From NCBI RefSeq assembly GCF_024137025.1, contig NZ_JAMYJR010000010.1:186001-250000 (forward strand): a DNA stretch of 64,000 nucleotides, given 5' to 3'. A program made the position numbers and the translations under genes. The notes under the pieces are model-generated. The model ran no database searches and was not told the origin of the DNA. It saw nothing but the letters and a program-made list of their open reading frames with translations. This document shows positions 16,800 to 25,197 of the stretch, piece by piece (position 1 is the first letter of the stretch; each line of letters opens with the position of its first letter). This stretch comes from Paractinoplanes aksuensis. Lineage in GTDB: Bacteria > Actinomycetota > Actinomycetes > Mycobacteriales > Micromonosporaceae.

Positions 16800-17675
16800 G
16801 TGGGCGGCGAGCTGCTGCTGGCCCTGACCGCGGGCATGCTCGGCGCGGTCAACCCGTGCGGCTTCGCCCTGCTCCCGGCCTACCTGTCGGTCCTCGTCGC
16901 GACCGAACCGGGCCGTCCCGCGGCCGCGGTCGCCCGGGCTCTGCGGGCCGGCGTGCTGCTGGCCCTCGGGTACGCGGTGGTGTTCGGCGCGTTCGGCCTG
17001 GTGCTCACACCCATCGCCGGAGCGCTGCAACCCCGCCTACCTTGGCTCACGGTGGTGCTCGGGCTGGCCCTGGCCGCCCTCGGCGTCTGGCTGCTCGCCG
17101 GTCGCAGCCTGCCTTCCCTCACCGTACGGGCCCCGGCGCTCACCGGGTCGGCCGCCTCCACGGTGCTCTTCGGCATGGCGTACGCGGTGGCCTCTCTGGG
17201 TTGTGCCGTGGGCCCGTTCCTGGCGCTGGTGGTGTCCAGCCTGCGCGCCGGGTCGGTCGGCTCGGGGGTCGCGCTCTTCCTCGCGTACGCCGGAGGAATG
17301 GCCCTGGTCGTCAGCGCCACCGCCGTAGCCGTGGCCCTGCTGCGCACCTCGGCCCTCGGCCGCACCCGCCGCCTGCTGTCAGTGGTCCCGCGTTTGGGCG
17401 GCGCCGTGCTGGTGATCAGCGGCCTCTACGTGGCGTACTACGGCTGGTACGAGCTGCGCCTGGCCGGCAACCTGCGCCTGGCCGGCACCGACCCGATCAT
17501 CAACGCGGCCGCGGATGTGCAGCGCTGGCTGAGCTCCTCGATTTCTGCCGCCGGCGCCTGGCCGTTCGTGGCCGTCGTCGCCGTGGCGCTGCTTCTCGTG
17601 CTGGCGACGAAGAAACGGCCCGCACGAGGCGGGCCGTTCTCCAGCGAAAGAGTTGAGGTCTCGGGCGGCCGTTAG
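16800..17675 (+). CDS. CcdA/DsbD-like thiol-disulfide transporter
   Basis: Membrane protein of 291 residues with about six helices plus a seventh near the C terminus. The two redox cysteines of the CcdA family are in place: NPCGFALLPAY in helix 1 and SLGCAVGPF in helix 4. The family carries electrons from cytoplasmic thioredoxin to extracytoplasmic thiol proteins, here most likely the TlpA lipoprotein encoded one base upstream. No cytochrome c or ResB/ResC gene is in the window, so a cytochrome c maturation role is not indicated. GTG 16800 lies one base after the TlpA stop. A hairpin is embedded in its last codons. Confidence 0.9.
   Translation: MGGELLLALTAGMLGAVNPCGFALLPAYLSVLVATEPGRPAAAVARALRAGVLLALGYAVVFGAFGLVLTPIAGALQPRLPWLTVVLGLALAALGVWLLAGRSLPSLTVRAPALTGSAASTVLFGMAYAVASLGCAVGPFLALVVSSLRAGSVGSGVALFLAYAGGMALVVSATAVAVALLRTSALGRTRRLLSVVPRLGGAVLVISGLYVAYYGWYELRLAGNLRLAGTDPIINAAADVQRWLSSSISAAGAWPFVAVVAVALLLVLATKKRPARGGPFSSERVEVSGGR
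17614..17638. terminator. Hairpin inside the 3' end of the ccdA-like gene
   Basis: Perfect 10-base arms, AACGGCCCGC (17614-17623) and GCGGGCCGTT (17629-17638), with a 5-nt loop. It lies 37 bases before the stop of the ccdA-like gene and just beyond the stop of the converging PspC gene, so it could terminate transcription from both sides. Confidence 0.55.
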
Positions 17676-17920
17676 GCGGCCGGCGGGTACGGGGAAGTGG
17701 CGAAGGCCGGCTTCTCCGAGGGCATCAGGATCCAGAGGATCGGGTAGACGAGGATCTGGCTGCCCGGGATGGCCAGCAGGACCACGACGAAGAGCAGGCG
17801 GGCCAGCCACGGGTCGATCCCGAAGCGGCGGGCCAGTCCTGCTACGACACCGGCGATGAGCCGGCCCTCGCGCGGCCGGGTGAGGCCCTGGCGGGACATG
17901 CTGTCGTGCACGGTGTTCAT
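17672..17920 (-). CDS. PspC domain small membrane protein
   Basis: About 82 residues. The PspC signature is clear: RPREGRLIAGVVAGLARRFGID, then a hydrophobic helix LARLLFVVVLLAIPGSQILVY, with LWILMPSE at the end. PspC-domain proteins sense or buffer envelope stress. Start ATG 17920 has GAGAGA seven bases upstream; ATG 17935 is possible but sits almost on its purine stretch. The stop overlaps that of the redox operon (TTAG). Monocistronic, with an untranslated region shared with the divergent ArsR gene. Confidence 0.9.
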   Translation of the reverse strand: MNTVHDSMSRQGLTRPREGRLIAGVVAGLARRFGIDPWLARLLFVVVLLAIPGSQILVYPILWILMPSEKPAFATSPYPPAA

Positions 17921-18020
17921 GACTGTGTCTCTCATTCCTTCTGGCTCGTTCGGCCTGATGCATCAATCTTCGGCTTTTTGCCCACCCGGCAACATCGGGA
18001 TCTGCCCTGGCTCGACCCTG

Positions 18021-18088
18021 ATGTGCCAACCCCGAGAACCCGCTCCGCGGCCATCCGCCTCTGACCGCCGCCGCCCGAGTTGGCACAT
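18021..18088. promoter_or_regulatory. Long-spaced inverted repeat upstream of the ArsR gene
   Basis: Perfect 10-base arms ATGTGCCAAC (18021-18030) and GTTGGCACAT (18079-18088), 48 bases apart, in the 211-bp divergent region between pspC and the arsR-type gene. The spacing suits two half-sites bound by a looping or paired regulator. No function is known. Confidence 0.4.
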
Positions 18089-18099
18089 TCGGCAACTTG

Positions 18100-18129
18100 C
18101 TAGAGAAATCTTTCTAAAGCATTCTCTAG
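18100..18129. promoter_or_regulatory. Palindromic operator at the ArsR/MFS promoter
   Basis: Arms CTAGAGAA (18100-18107) and TTCTCTAG (18122-18129) with a 14-base AT-rich centre, ending two bases before the ArsR start codon. The AT content is striking in this genome. Its position fits an autorepressor site covering the promoter and ribosome site of the arsR-mfs operon. Confidence 0.6.
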
Positions 18130-18131
18130 GA

Positions 18132-18725
18132 ATGCCGCCCGACGACCCGACACCGCACGACCTGAAGATCACCGACCCCCGCACGCTGCGGGCCTACGCA
18201 CATCCGCTGCGCGTGCGGCTGATCGGGCTGCTGCGGTCCGAGGGGCCCATGACGGCCACCCAGGCCGCGGCCGCGCTCGACGACAACGTGCCCAACTGCT
18301 CGTTCCACCTGCGCCAGCTGGCCAAGTACGGGTTCGCCGAGCGGGTGCCCGGGGCCGACGCCCGCGAACGGCCGTGGCGGGCCACCGCGCGCATGACGTC
18401 GTGGGACGACGAGAGCGACGACCCGGACATGCGGGCCGCCACCGATCAGCTCAACAGCGTGCTTCTCGGCGTCTTCACCCAGCGCGCGCAGGACTATCTG
18501 GCGTCACGAGGCGACGAGCCGACCGAATGGCGGGCCGCCGCCGGTTTCGGCGACGCGCTGGTCCACGTCACCGCGGCCGAGCTGCGCGAGCTCGTCGAGC
18601 AGATGGAGGCCCTGACCGAGCGCTTCGCCGACCGGGCCACCGACCCCGCGACCCGTCCCGAGGGCTCCCGGCCGATCCAGTTGATCCAGCTGGCCATCCC
18701 GCGCGGTCCGGTGGGCTCGCGGTGA
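18132..18725 (+). CDS. ArsR-family winged-helix regulator
   Basis: 197 residues, longer than classical ArsR proteins. The N-terminal domain (about residues 13-85) is a winged HTH: LRAYAHPLRVRLIGLLRSEG, TATQAAAALDDN, then recognition helix CSFHLRQLAKYGFAERV. The C-terminal half is helical and probably mediates dimerisation or ligand binding; it lacks the CxC metal-binding pattern of metal sensors. Start ATG 18132. The stop overlaps the MFS start (GTGA), so it most likely controls that efflux pump and itself through the adjacent palindrome. Confidence 0.88.
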   Translation: MPPDDPTPHDLKITDPRTLRAYAHPLRVRLIGLLRSEGPMTATQAAAALDDNVPNCSFHLRQLAKYGFAERVPGADARERPWRATARMTSWDDESDDPDMRAATDQLNSVLLGVFTQRAQDYLASRGDEPTEWRAAAGFGDALVHVTAAELRELVEQMEALTERFADRATDPATRPEGSRPIQLIQLAIPRGPVGSR

Positions 18726-19975
18726 CGGCCGCCGTCGACGCCCGCAGCGGTCCGGTCCGGCTGCTGCGTGAGGCCGCGTTCCGGCGCTACTGGTCGGCCC
18801 AGACCGTGTCGCTGTTCGGCGACCAGATCACGCTCATCGCGCTGCCGCTGCTGGCCGTGGTCGCCCTGGGCGCCGGGCCGGCCCAGATGGGCTATCTGAC
18901 CGCCGCGGCCCTGCTGCCCAACCTGTTCCTGTCGCTGCCGGCCGGCGCCTGGGCCGACCGGCAGCCCGAGAAGCGCCGGATCATGGTCCTGGCCGACGTC
19001 AGCCGGGCCGGGCTGCTGCTGGTCGTCCCCGTGCTGTGGTGGACCGGCACGCTGAGCATGCCCGTGCTCTACCTGATCGCGTTCCTGGTCGGCTCGTTCT
19101 CGCTGCTGTTCGAGGTCGCGCACGCCAGCCTGTTCGCCTCGCTGGTCCGCCGGGCCGACTACGTCGACGCCAACACGCTGCTCAACGGCAGCCGCGCCGC
19201 CTCGTTCGTGGCCGGGCCGAGCGTCGGCGGCCTGCTCGTCCAGTGGCTGTCGGCGGTGTTCGCCCTGGTCGCCGACGCCCTCACCTACCTGGTGTCGGCC
19301 CTGTTCCTGACCCGGGTCCGGGTCGCGGAAGCTCCGGCCGAGCCGGGCGAAGAGCTGAATGGCATGACCGCGGGCGTACGGTACGTGGCCCGTTCGGCCG
19401 TGCTGCGGGCCGTGTTGCTCGGTGCCACGACGCTCAACCTCTTCAACTACATCTTCGCGGCGCTGTTCGTGCTCTACCTGACCACGAGCCTGCACATCGC
19501 CCCGGGCACGCTCGGCCTGATCATCGGCCTGGGCTCGATCGGCGGCCTGCTCGGCGCGGCGCTGGCCGGCCCGGTCAGCCGCCGCTTGGGCATCGGGCCC
19601 ACCGTGATCCTGGGCTTCCTGCTGTTCCCGGCCCCGCTGATCCTGGTCCCGTGGGTCTCCGGGCCGCACTGGCTGATCTTCGGCGTCCTGGTCGGGGCCG
19701 AGTTCTTCTCCGCGCTGGGCGTCATGGTCCTCGACATCACGGTCGGCTCGGTGCAGACCGCCGCCACACCCCACTCGATGCTGGCCGTGGTGTCCGGCTT
19801 CAAGCGGACCGTCAACTACGGCATCCGCCCCATCGGCGCCCTGCTCGGCGGCACCCTGGGCGCCACCATCGGCGTACGCCCCTCGCTGTGGATCGCCACC
19901 GTCGGCGCCCTGCTCGGCACACTTTGGGTGTGGTTCTCGCCCCTACGAACTATGCACGACCTGCCCGAGCACTAA
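18722..19975 (+). CDS. MFS transporter, probable drug efflux
   Basis: 417 residues with about 12 membrane helices and the MFS loop motif GAWADRQPEKRR between helices 2 and 3. It resembles the enterobactin-exporter/MFS_3 group, which often extrudes macrolides or other hydrophobic drugs. Start GTG 18722 overlaps the ArsR stop, giving a two-gene operon under the palindromic operator upstream. Substrate unknown. The stop shares TAA/CTA bases with a possible small gene on the other strand. Confidence 0.88.
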   Translation: MTAAVDARSGPVRLLREAAFRRYWSAQTVSLFGDQITLIALPLLAVVALGAGPAQMGYLTAAALLPNLFLSLPAGAWADRQPEKRRIMVLADVSRAGLLLVVPVLWWTGTLSMPVLYLIAFLVGSFSLLFEVAHASLFASLVRRADYVDANTLLNGSRAASFVAGPSVGGLLVQWLSAVFALVADALTYLVSALFLTRVRVAEAPAEPGEELNGMTAGVRYVARSAVLRAVLLGATTLNLFNYIFAALFVLYLTTSLHIAPGTLGLIIGLGSIGGLLGAALAGPVSRRLGIGPTVILGFLLFPAPLILVPWVSGPHWLIFGVLVGAEFFSALGVMVLDITVGSVQTAATPHSMLAVVSGFKRTVNYGIRPIGALLGGTLGATIGVRPSLWIATVGALLGTLWVWFSPLRTMHDLPEH

Positions 19976-20076
19976 TCCCGCGGCTGCAGCGTGGCCATGG
20001 CCCGGTCGATCGCCTCGGTCAGCTGGTCGTCGGCGGGGGAGGCGAGCCAGGAATGCCGGGCCGCGACGAGGCACAC
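19972..20076 (-). other. Possible small ORF or 3' remnant
   Basis: In the 147-bp gap between the MFS gene and the PP2C gene, one minus-strand frame stays open and looks coding (TAAAFVCLVAARHSWL, then QLTEAIDRAMATLQPRD). It ends in a TAG whose bases are shared with the converging MFS stop, a pattern seen for real genes here. The only start codon in frame is GTG 20076, giving 34 residues. The frame is open upstream into the PP2C 3' end without a start, so a remnant or frameshifted extension is equally possible. Confidence 0.2.
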
Positions 20077-20122
20077 GAAGGCCGCGGCGGTCAGCGGGAG
20101 CGCTCGGAGGAGCTGCTCGGTG

Positions 20123-20842
20123 TCAGTCGTCGGTGATGTCGGCGACGATCACCGTGACGTTGTCGGGAGCGCCGTTCTCGAGGGTGCGGTGGACCAGTTC
20201 GGCCGCGGCGGTCTTGCGGTCGGCGTTGGTCAGCAGGGTCTCGGCGATCACGCTGTCTTCCACGTAGTCGGAGAGGCCGTCGCTGCACAGCAGGAAGCGG
20301 TCGCCCGCCTGGACCGGGATCATGCGGCCGGCCGGGCGGAACGGGCCGCCCTGGACGGCCTGGGTGACCAGCGCGCGTTGCGGGTGGCGGCGGGCGTCGG
20401 CCGCGCTCAGCACGCCCTGGTCGACCAGCGCCTGCACGTACGTGTCGTCGCGGGTCAGCTGGGTCAGCTCGCCGTCGCGGACGCGGTAGCAGCGCGAATC
20501 GCCCACGTTGAGGGCGGCCACCCGGTCGCCGGCCAGCATGATGGCCGTGACCGTCGTGCCCATGCCGTCGCGGGCGTCGTCGTCGGCCACCGCGGCCTCG
20601 ATCCGGCCGTTGGCGGTGTCGAGCGCGGCGATCAGGTCTTGCAGGGGCTCGCCGGTGTCGGGCATGGCGTCGACGACGCTCAGCGACTGCACGAGGATGT
20701 CGCTGGCCAGCTCGCCGGCGGGCAGCCCGCCCATGCCGTCCGCCACCACCAGCAGCCTGTTGCCGACGAAGACCGCGTCCTCGTTGTTGGAGCGCACGAG
20801 GCCCTGATCGGTGGCGGCGACCGCCCGGACAACAAGCGTCAT
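20123..20842 (-). CDS. PP2C-type Ser/Thr protein phosphatase (PstP-like catalytic domain)
   Basis: 239 residues, a complete PPM catalytic domain: RSNNEDA, VADGMGGLPAG, GMGTTVTA, LNVGDSRCYR, LLCSDGLSD and PDNVTVIV are all present, so every metal-binding aspartate is accounted for. It is soluble, without the membrane anchor of mycobacterial PstP. Likely counterpart to Pkn-type kinases; a receptor kinase is encoded 2.5 kb away on the same strand, beyond tex, but not in one operon. Start ATG 20842. Confidence 0.92.
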   Translation of the reverse strand: MTLVVRAVAATDQGLVRSNNEDAVFVGNRLLVVADGMGGLPAGELASDILVQSLSVVDAMPDTGEPLQDLIAALDTANGRIEAAVADDDARDGMGTTVTAIMLAGDRVAALNVGDSRCYRVRDGELTQLTRDDTYVQALVDQGVLSAADARRHPQRALVTQAVQGGPFRPAGRMIPVQAGDRFLLCSDGLSDYVEDSVIAETLLTNADRKTAAAELVHRTLENGAPDNVTVIVADITDD

Positions 20843-21027
20843 GTGACAAGACTGCCAAAGCCCCGATCAGATGTCTCTAGTACCTCCTACGTAGTGCGCG
20901 CGGGAGTTTGTGTTAAGAGTGCGCGGAACGCCAGGAACTGGGCAAAAGCCGGGCCGCACCACACCGGAGGACTACCTCGTGCGGGGCGGCGGGACAAGGC
21001 CCGGGCGCGTCGGCGACAATCGTGGTC

Positions 21028-23376
21028 GTGACGACTGCCATCCATCAGCGCATCGCGACCGAACTCGGCGTCCGGGAGGGCCAGGTCACCGCGACCGTCG
21101 ATCTGCTCGACGGCGGGGCCACGGTGCCGTTCATCGCCCGCTACCGCAAGGAGGTGACCGGCGCTCTCGACGACACCCAATTGCGTACGCTCGAGGAACG
21201 CCTGGGCTACCTGCGGGAGCTCGAGGACAGACGCGCCGCCGTGCTGGAGTCGATCCGTTCGCAGGGCAAGCTCGACGACGCGCTCGAACAGGCGATCCTG
21301 GCCGCCGACTCCAAGGCCCGCCTCGAGGACATCTACCTCCCTTACAAGCCCAAGCGGCGTACGCGGGCCCAGATCGCGCGCGAGGCCGGCCTCGAGCCCC
21401 TGGCCGACCAGCTGCTCGCCGACCCGAATCTCGACCCCAAGGCCACCGCGGCCGGTTTCACCAGCGACGAGGTGGCCGACGTGCAGGCCGCCCTCGACGG
21501 GGCGCGGGCGATCCTCATCGAGCGCTTCGCCGAGGACGCCGACCTGATCGGTGAGCTGCGCGAGCGCATGTGGACGCGGGGCCGGTTGGTGGCCAAGGTG
21601 CGTGAGGGCAAAGAGACGGACGGCGCCAAGTTCGCCGACTACTTCGACTTCGCCGAGCCGTACGCGAAGCTGCCCTCGCACCGGATCCTGGCCATGTTCC
21701 GGGGCGAGAAGGAGGACGTGCTCGACCTGACCATGGAGCCCGAGCCCGAGGACGAGTCCACGTTCGAGCCGCGGATCGCCGCCCGCAACAACATCACCGA
21801 CCTGGGCCGGGCGGGTGACCGCTGGCTGCTCGACACCGTGCGCTGGGCGTGGCGGACGCGCGTGCTCATCCACCTCGGCGCCGACCTGCGGGTCCGGCTG
21901 TGGCAGGCGGCCGAGGACGAAGCCGTGCGGGTGTTCGCGGCCAACCTGCGCGACCTGCTGCTGGCGGCCCCGGCGGGAACCCGGGCCACCATGGGTCTCG
22001 ACCCCGGATTCCGTACGGGGGTGAAGGTGGCCGTGGTCGACGCGACCGGCAAGGTCGTGGCGACCGACGTGATCTACCCGCACGTGCCCCAGAACAAGTG
22101 GGACGAGTCGATCCACCGGCTGGCCGCGCTGGCCAGCAAGCATAACGTCGACCTGATCGCGATCGGCAACGGCACCGCCTCGCGCGAGACCGACAAGCTG
22201 GCCGGCGACCTGATCAAGCGGCACCCCGAGGCCAACCTGACCAAGGTCATGGTCTCCGAGGCCGGCGCGTCGGTCTACTCGGCCTCGGCGTACGCCGCTC
22301 AGGAACTGCCGGGCATGGACGTGTCGCTGCGGGGGGCGGTCTCGATCGCGCGCCGTCTGCAAGACCCACTGGCCGAGCTGGTGAAGATCGACCCGCGCTC
22401 GATCGGCGTCGGTCAGTACCAGCACGACCTGTCCGAGTCCAAGCTGTCCAAGTCGCTCGACGCTGTCGTCGAGGACTGTGTGAACGCGGTCGGCGTGGAC
22501 GTCAACACCGCCTCGGCGCCGCTGCTGTCGCGCGTCTCCGGGATCGGCGCCGGTCTGGCCGAGAACATCGTGCTGCACCGCGACTCGAACGGCCCGTTCA
22601 AGAACCGCGGCGAGATCAAGAAGGTGGCCCGGCTCGGCCCCAAGGCGTTCGAGCAGTGCGCCGGCTTCCTGCGCATCCCGGACGGCGACGACCCGCTCGA
22701 CTCGTCGGCCGTGCACCCGGAGTCGTACCCGGTGGTCCGCACGATCCTGGCCTCGGCCGGCACGGACATCAAGACGCTGATCGGCAACAGCCCGCTGCTC
22801 AAGGCGCTGCGCCCCGAGCAGTTCGTCTCCGACGCGGTCGGCGTGCTGACCGTGACCGACATCCTGCGCGAGCTCGACAAGCCGGGCCGCGACCCGCGTC
22901 CCGGCTTCACCACGGCCACGTTCGCCGAGGGCGTCGAGAAGATCGGCCACCTCAAGCCGGGCATGGTGCTCGAGGGCGTGGTGACCAACGTGGCCGCGTT
23001 CGGCGCGTTCGTCGACATCGGCGTCCACCAGGACGGGCTCGTACACGTGTCGGCCCTGTCGAACACGTTCGTCAAGGATCCGCGCGAGGTCGTGAAGTCG
23101 GGCGACGTGGTCAAGGTGCGGGTGGTCGAGGTCGACGAGGCGCGCAAGCGGATCTCGCTGACCATGCGGCTGACCGACGAGCCGGCCCGCGCCAAGCCCG
23201 CTTCCCAGGACGGCCGGGGCCAGGGCCGTCCCCGCCAGGGCGGCCAGCCGCGCCAGGGCGGCGGTCAGCGGCAGCAGGGCGGCGGTCAGCGGCAGCAGCG
23301 CCAGCAGCAGCCGCAGAGCTTCAACGGCGGGGCCATGGCCGACGCGCTGCGCCGGGCCGGGTTGTCGAAGGACTGA
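21028..23376 (+). CDS. tex: Tex-family RNA-binding transcription accessory protein
   Basis: 782 residues in the Tex domain order: N-terminal helical region (TTAIHQRIATELGV, DGGATVPFIARYRKE), a YqgF RNase H-like domain (GLDPGFRTGVKVAVVD, near 325), helix-hairpin-helix repeats (SGIGAGLAENIVLHRDSNG, near 505), and an S1 RNA-binding domain (GAFVDIGVHQDGLVHVS, about 650-715). The last ~50 residues are a Gly/Gln/Arg-rich tail that probably adds nucleic acid affinity. GTG 21028 was chosen because TTAIHQRIA is the usual N terminus; GTG 21022 would add two residues. The gene ends 4 bp from the converging kinase gene. Confidence 0.95.
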   Translation: MTTAIHQRIATELGVREGQVTATVDLLDGGATVPFIARYRKEVTGALDDTQLRTLEERLGYLRELEDRRAAVLESIRSQGKLDDALEQAILAADSKARLEDIYLPYKPKRRTRAQIAREAGLEPLADQLLADPNLDPKATAAGFTSDEVADVQAALDGARAILIERFAEDADLIGELRERMWTRGRLVAKVREGKETDGAKFADYFDFAEPYAKLPSHRILAMFRGEKEDVLDLTMEPEPEDESTFEPRIAARNNITDLGRAGDRWLLDTVRWAWRTRVLIHLGADLRVRLWQAAEDEAVRVFAANLRDLLLAAPAGTRATMGLDPGFRTGVKVAVVDATGKVVATDVIYPHVPQNKWDESIHRLAALASKHNVDLIAIGNGTASRETDKLAGDLIKRHPEANLTKVMVSEAGASVYSASAYAAQELPGMDVSLRGAVSIARRLQDPLAELVKIDPRSIGVGQYQHDLSESKLSKSLDAVVEDCVNAVGVDVNTASAPLLSRVSGIGAGLAENIVLHRDSNGPFKNRGEIKKVARLGPKAFEQCAGFLRIPDGDDPLDSSAVHPESYPVVRTILASAGTDIKTLIGNSPLLKALRPEQFVSDAVGVLTVTDILRELDKPGRDPRPGFTTATFAEGVEKIGHLKPGMVLEGVVTNVAAFGAFVDIGVHQDGLVHVSALSNTFVKDPREVVKSGDVVKVRVVEVDEARKRISLTMRLTDEPARAKPASQDGRGQGRPRQGGQPRQGGGQRQQGGGQRQQRQQQPQSFNGGAMADALRRAGLSKD

Positions 23377-23380
23377 GGGT

Positions 23381-25105
23381 TCAGCGGGGGCCGGGCGTGC
23401 CCGGTCCCCGCACCTCGATGCGGTCGAAGGCCACCTCGGCCGACCCGGTGTCGGGTGTGTCGCGGTCGAGGAAGACGCCCAGCAGCACCCGGTTGCCGGT
23501 GATCTTGGCCGGGCCCAGCGGCGCGTCGCCCAGCACCACGCCGTCGCGGCTCACGGTCACCACGTCGCCCGCCACGCGCAGGCCGATCCGCACCGGCGGG
23601 CCACCGACCTGGATCGGGTCGTCGAGCGGCAGCGTGCGGGTCACGCTGACGTCGGCGCTCTGGTGCATGCCGACGAAGATGTTGTCCTGGCAGACCCGGA
23701 CGAGCTGACCGCCGTGCGGCAGCTTGAAGTGGTACCAGACCGCGGCGCACCCGCCCTCGGTGAGCAGCCGCAGGCTGACGTCGATGTCGATGTCGTCGGG
23801 CAGCGTGTCCTGCGGGCCGCGACACTTGTAGAGCGGCTTCCCGTCGATCTTCACGTGCAGCTCGCCGCCGGTGAACACGCACGACGACTTGCCGTCGGGC
23901 TCGGTCTTGGCCAGCCACAACCGGTCTTCGCCGAGGTCGTCGGTGATGAGCGCCGGGCCCGCGGGCAGCGGTGCGACGGTCGGTGACGCGGAGGCCGGGG
24001 GAGTCTCACCGGGGCCGGCCACGTGCTGCGCGGGCGGGCCGAAGACGATCATCATGGTGCCGGCGATCACGGCCAGCACCAGCAGGGCGATCGCGGCCGG
24101 CAGGAACCAGCGGCGGCGCGGGGTCCCGGGGTCGGGCTCGACCAGCCCCGGCACCGCCGACACCTGGACCGTCGGCTCCTCGACGGCGGGCGCGGTCAGC
24201 AGACCCGTCACCGACTGGGCCTGACTGGCCGCGACCCGCAGGTCGGGCTGGCCGGCCAGAGCGGCGGCGGTGGCGGCGGGCCGGGACGGGCCGGCGACCA
24301 GCATGTCGAGCAGTTCGCGGGCCGAGGGCCGGTCGACCGGGTCCTTGCTCAGGGCGTACGACACCAGCTCGCGCAACGGATCGGCCAGGCCGGACAGATC
24401 GGGTTCCTGTGTAAGGATGCGCCCGGCCGTGGCCAGCGGCGAGTCGCCGCCGAACGGGGTGCGGCCGGTGCCCGCGTACATGACCACGCCGCCCCACGCG
24501 AAGATGTCAGCCGCGGCGGTCAGCGGCACCTCGGCGTCCCCGAAACGCTCCGGCGCCATGTAGGCCACCGTGCCCATCATGAACTCGGGCGCGGTGTTGC
24601 CGGTGGCGCCGCCGTCGACCGCCCGCGCGATGCCGAAGTCGATCACTTTGGGCGTGCCCGGCGCCAGCAGCACGTTGCGCGGCTTGAGATCGCGGTGGAT
24701 GACCCCGGCGCCGTGGATGGCGGTGAGCGCGGTCGCCACCCCGATCGCGACACTGTGGAGGTTGGCTGCGGTGAGCGGCCCCCGGTCGTCGACCACCTCG
24801 GCCAGCGTCGGCCCGTCGACGTACTCGACCACGAGGTAAGGATGCTCGGCGTCCGGGTCGGCGTCGAGCACCTCGGCCGTGCAGAACGGCGGCACCTGGC
24901 GGGCCCGGGCCACCTCGCTGCGGAACCGGCGGCGGAACTCGTCGTCGGGCGACAGGTCGGCCCGCACCACCTTGACGGCGACCTGGGTCCCCGCGGCCGT
25001 CCTGGCCAGGAAGACGGTGCCCATGCCGCCCTCGCCGAGCCGGCCGAGCAGCTCGTACGAGCCCAGCCGGACCGGATCGTGCGGACGCAGTGGCTCCGGA
25101 CGCAT
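23381..25105 (-). CDS. Receptor-type Ser/Thr protein kinase (PknB-like) with extracellular sensor
   Basis: 574 residues. The Hanks-type kinase domain (13-270) has GEGGMGTVF, the VAVKVV lysine, IHRDLKPRNVLL, DFGIA and MAPERFG, so it should be active. A juxtamembrane linker leads to one membrane helix (AIALLVLAVIAGTMMIVFG, ~335-353), then a Pro/Ser stalk and an extracellular domain of about 180 residues. That domain has four cysteines and beta-strand-rich sequence (CVFTGGELHVKIDGKPLYKC, VTVSRDGVVLG), resembling a concanavalin-like sandwich. It has no PASTA repeats, so it does not sense peptidoglycan in the PknB way. The ligand is unknown. Confidence 0.92.
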   Translation of the reverse strand: MRPEPLRPHDPVRLGSYELLGRLGEGGMGTVFLARTAAGTQVAVKVVRADLSPDDEFRRRFRSEVARARQVPPFCTAEVLDADPDAEHPYLVVEYVDGPTLAEVVDDRGPLTAANLHSVAIGVATALTAIHGAGVIHRDLKPRNVLLAPGTPKVIDFGIARAVDGGATGNTAPEFMMGTVAYMAPERFGDAEVPLTAAADIFAWGGVVMYAGTGRTPFGGDSPLATAGRILTQEPDLSGLADPLRELVSYALSKDPVDRPSARELLDMLVAGPSRPAATAAALAGQPDLRVAASQAQSVTGLLTAPAVEEPTVQVSAVPGLVEPDPGTPRRRWFLPAAIALLVLAVIAGTMMIVFGPPAQHVAGPGETPPASASPTVAPLPAGPALITDDLGEDRLWLAKTEPDGKSSCVFTGGELHVKIDGKPLYKCRGPQDTLPDDIDIDVSLRLLTEGGCAAVWYHFKLPHGGQLVRVCQDNIFVGMHQSADVSVTRTLPLDDPIQVGGPPVRIGLRVAGDVVTVSRDGVVLGDAPLGPAKITGNRVLLGVFLDRDTPDTGSAEVAFDRIEVRGPGTPGPR

Positions 25106-25197
25106 GACCGCCCCCAGTCCCGGAGAAATCAGAAGCCGTCACTGTATCGGGTGATGTCTCGGCCTCTGCCTGCACTGTCGGGTCTTATGCTCGGACG

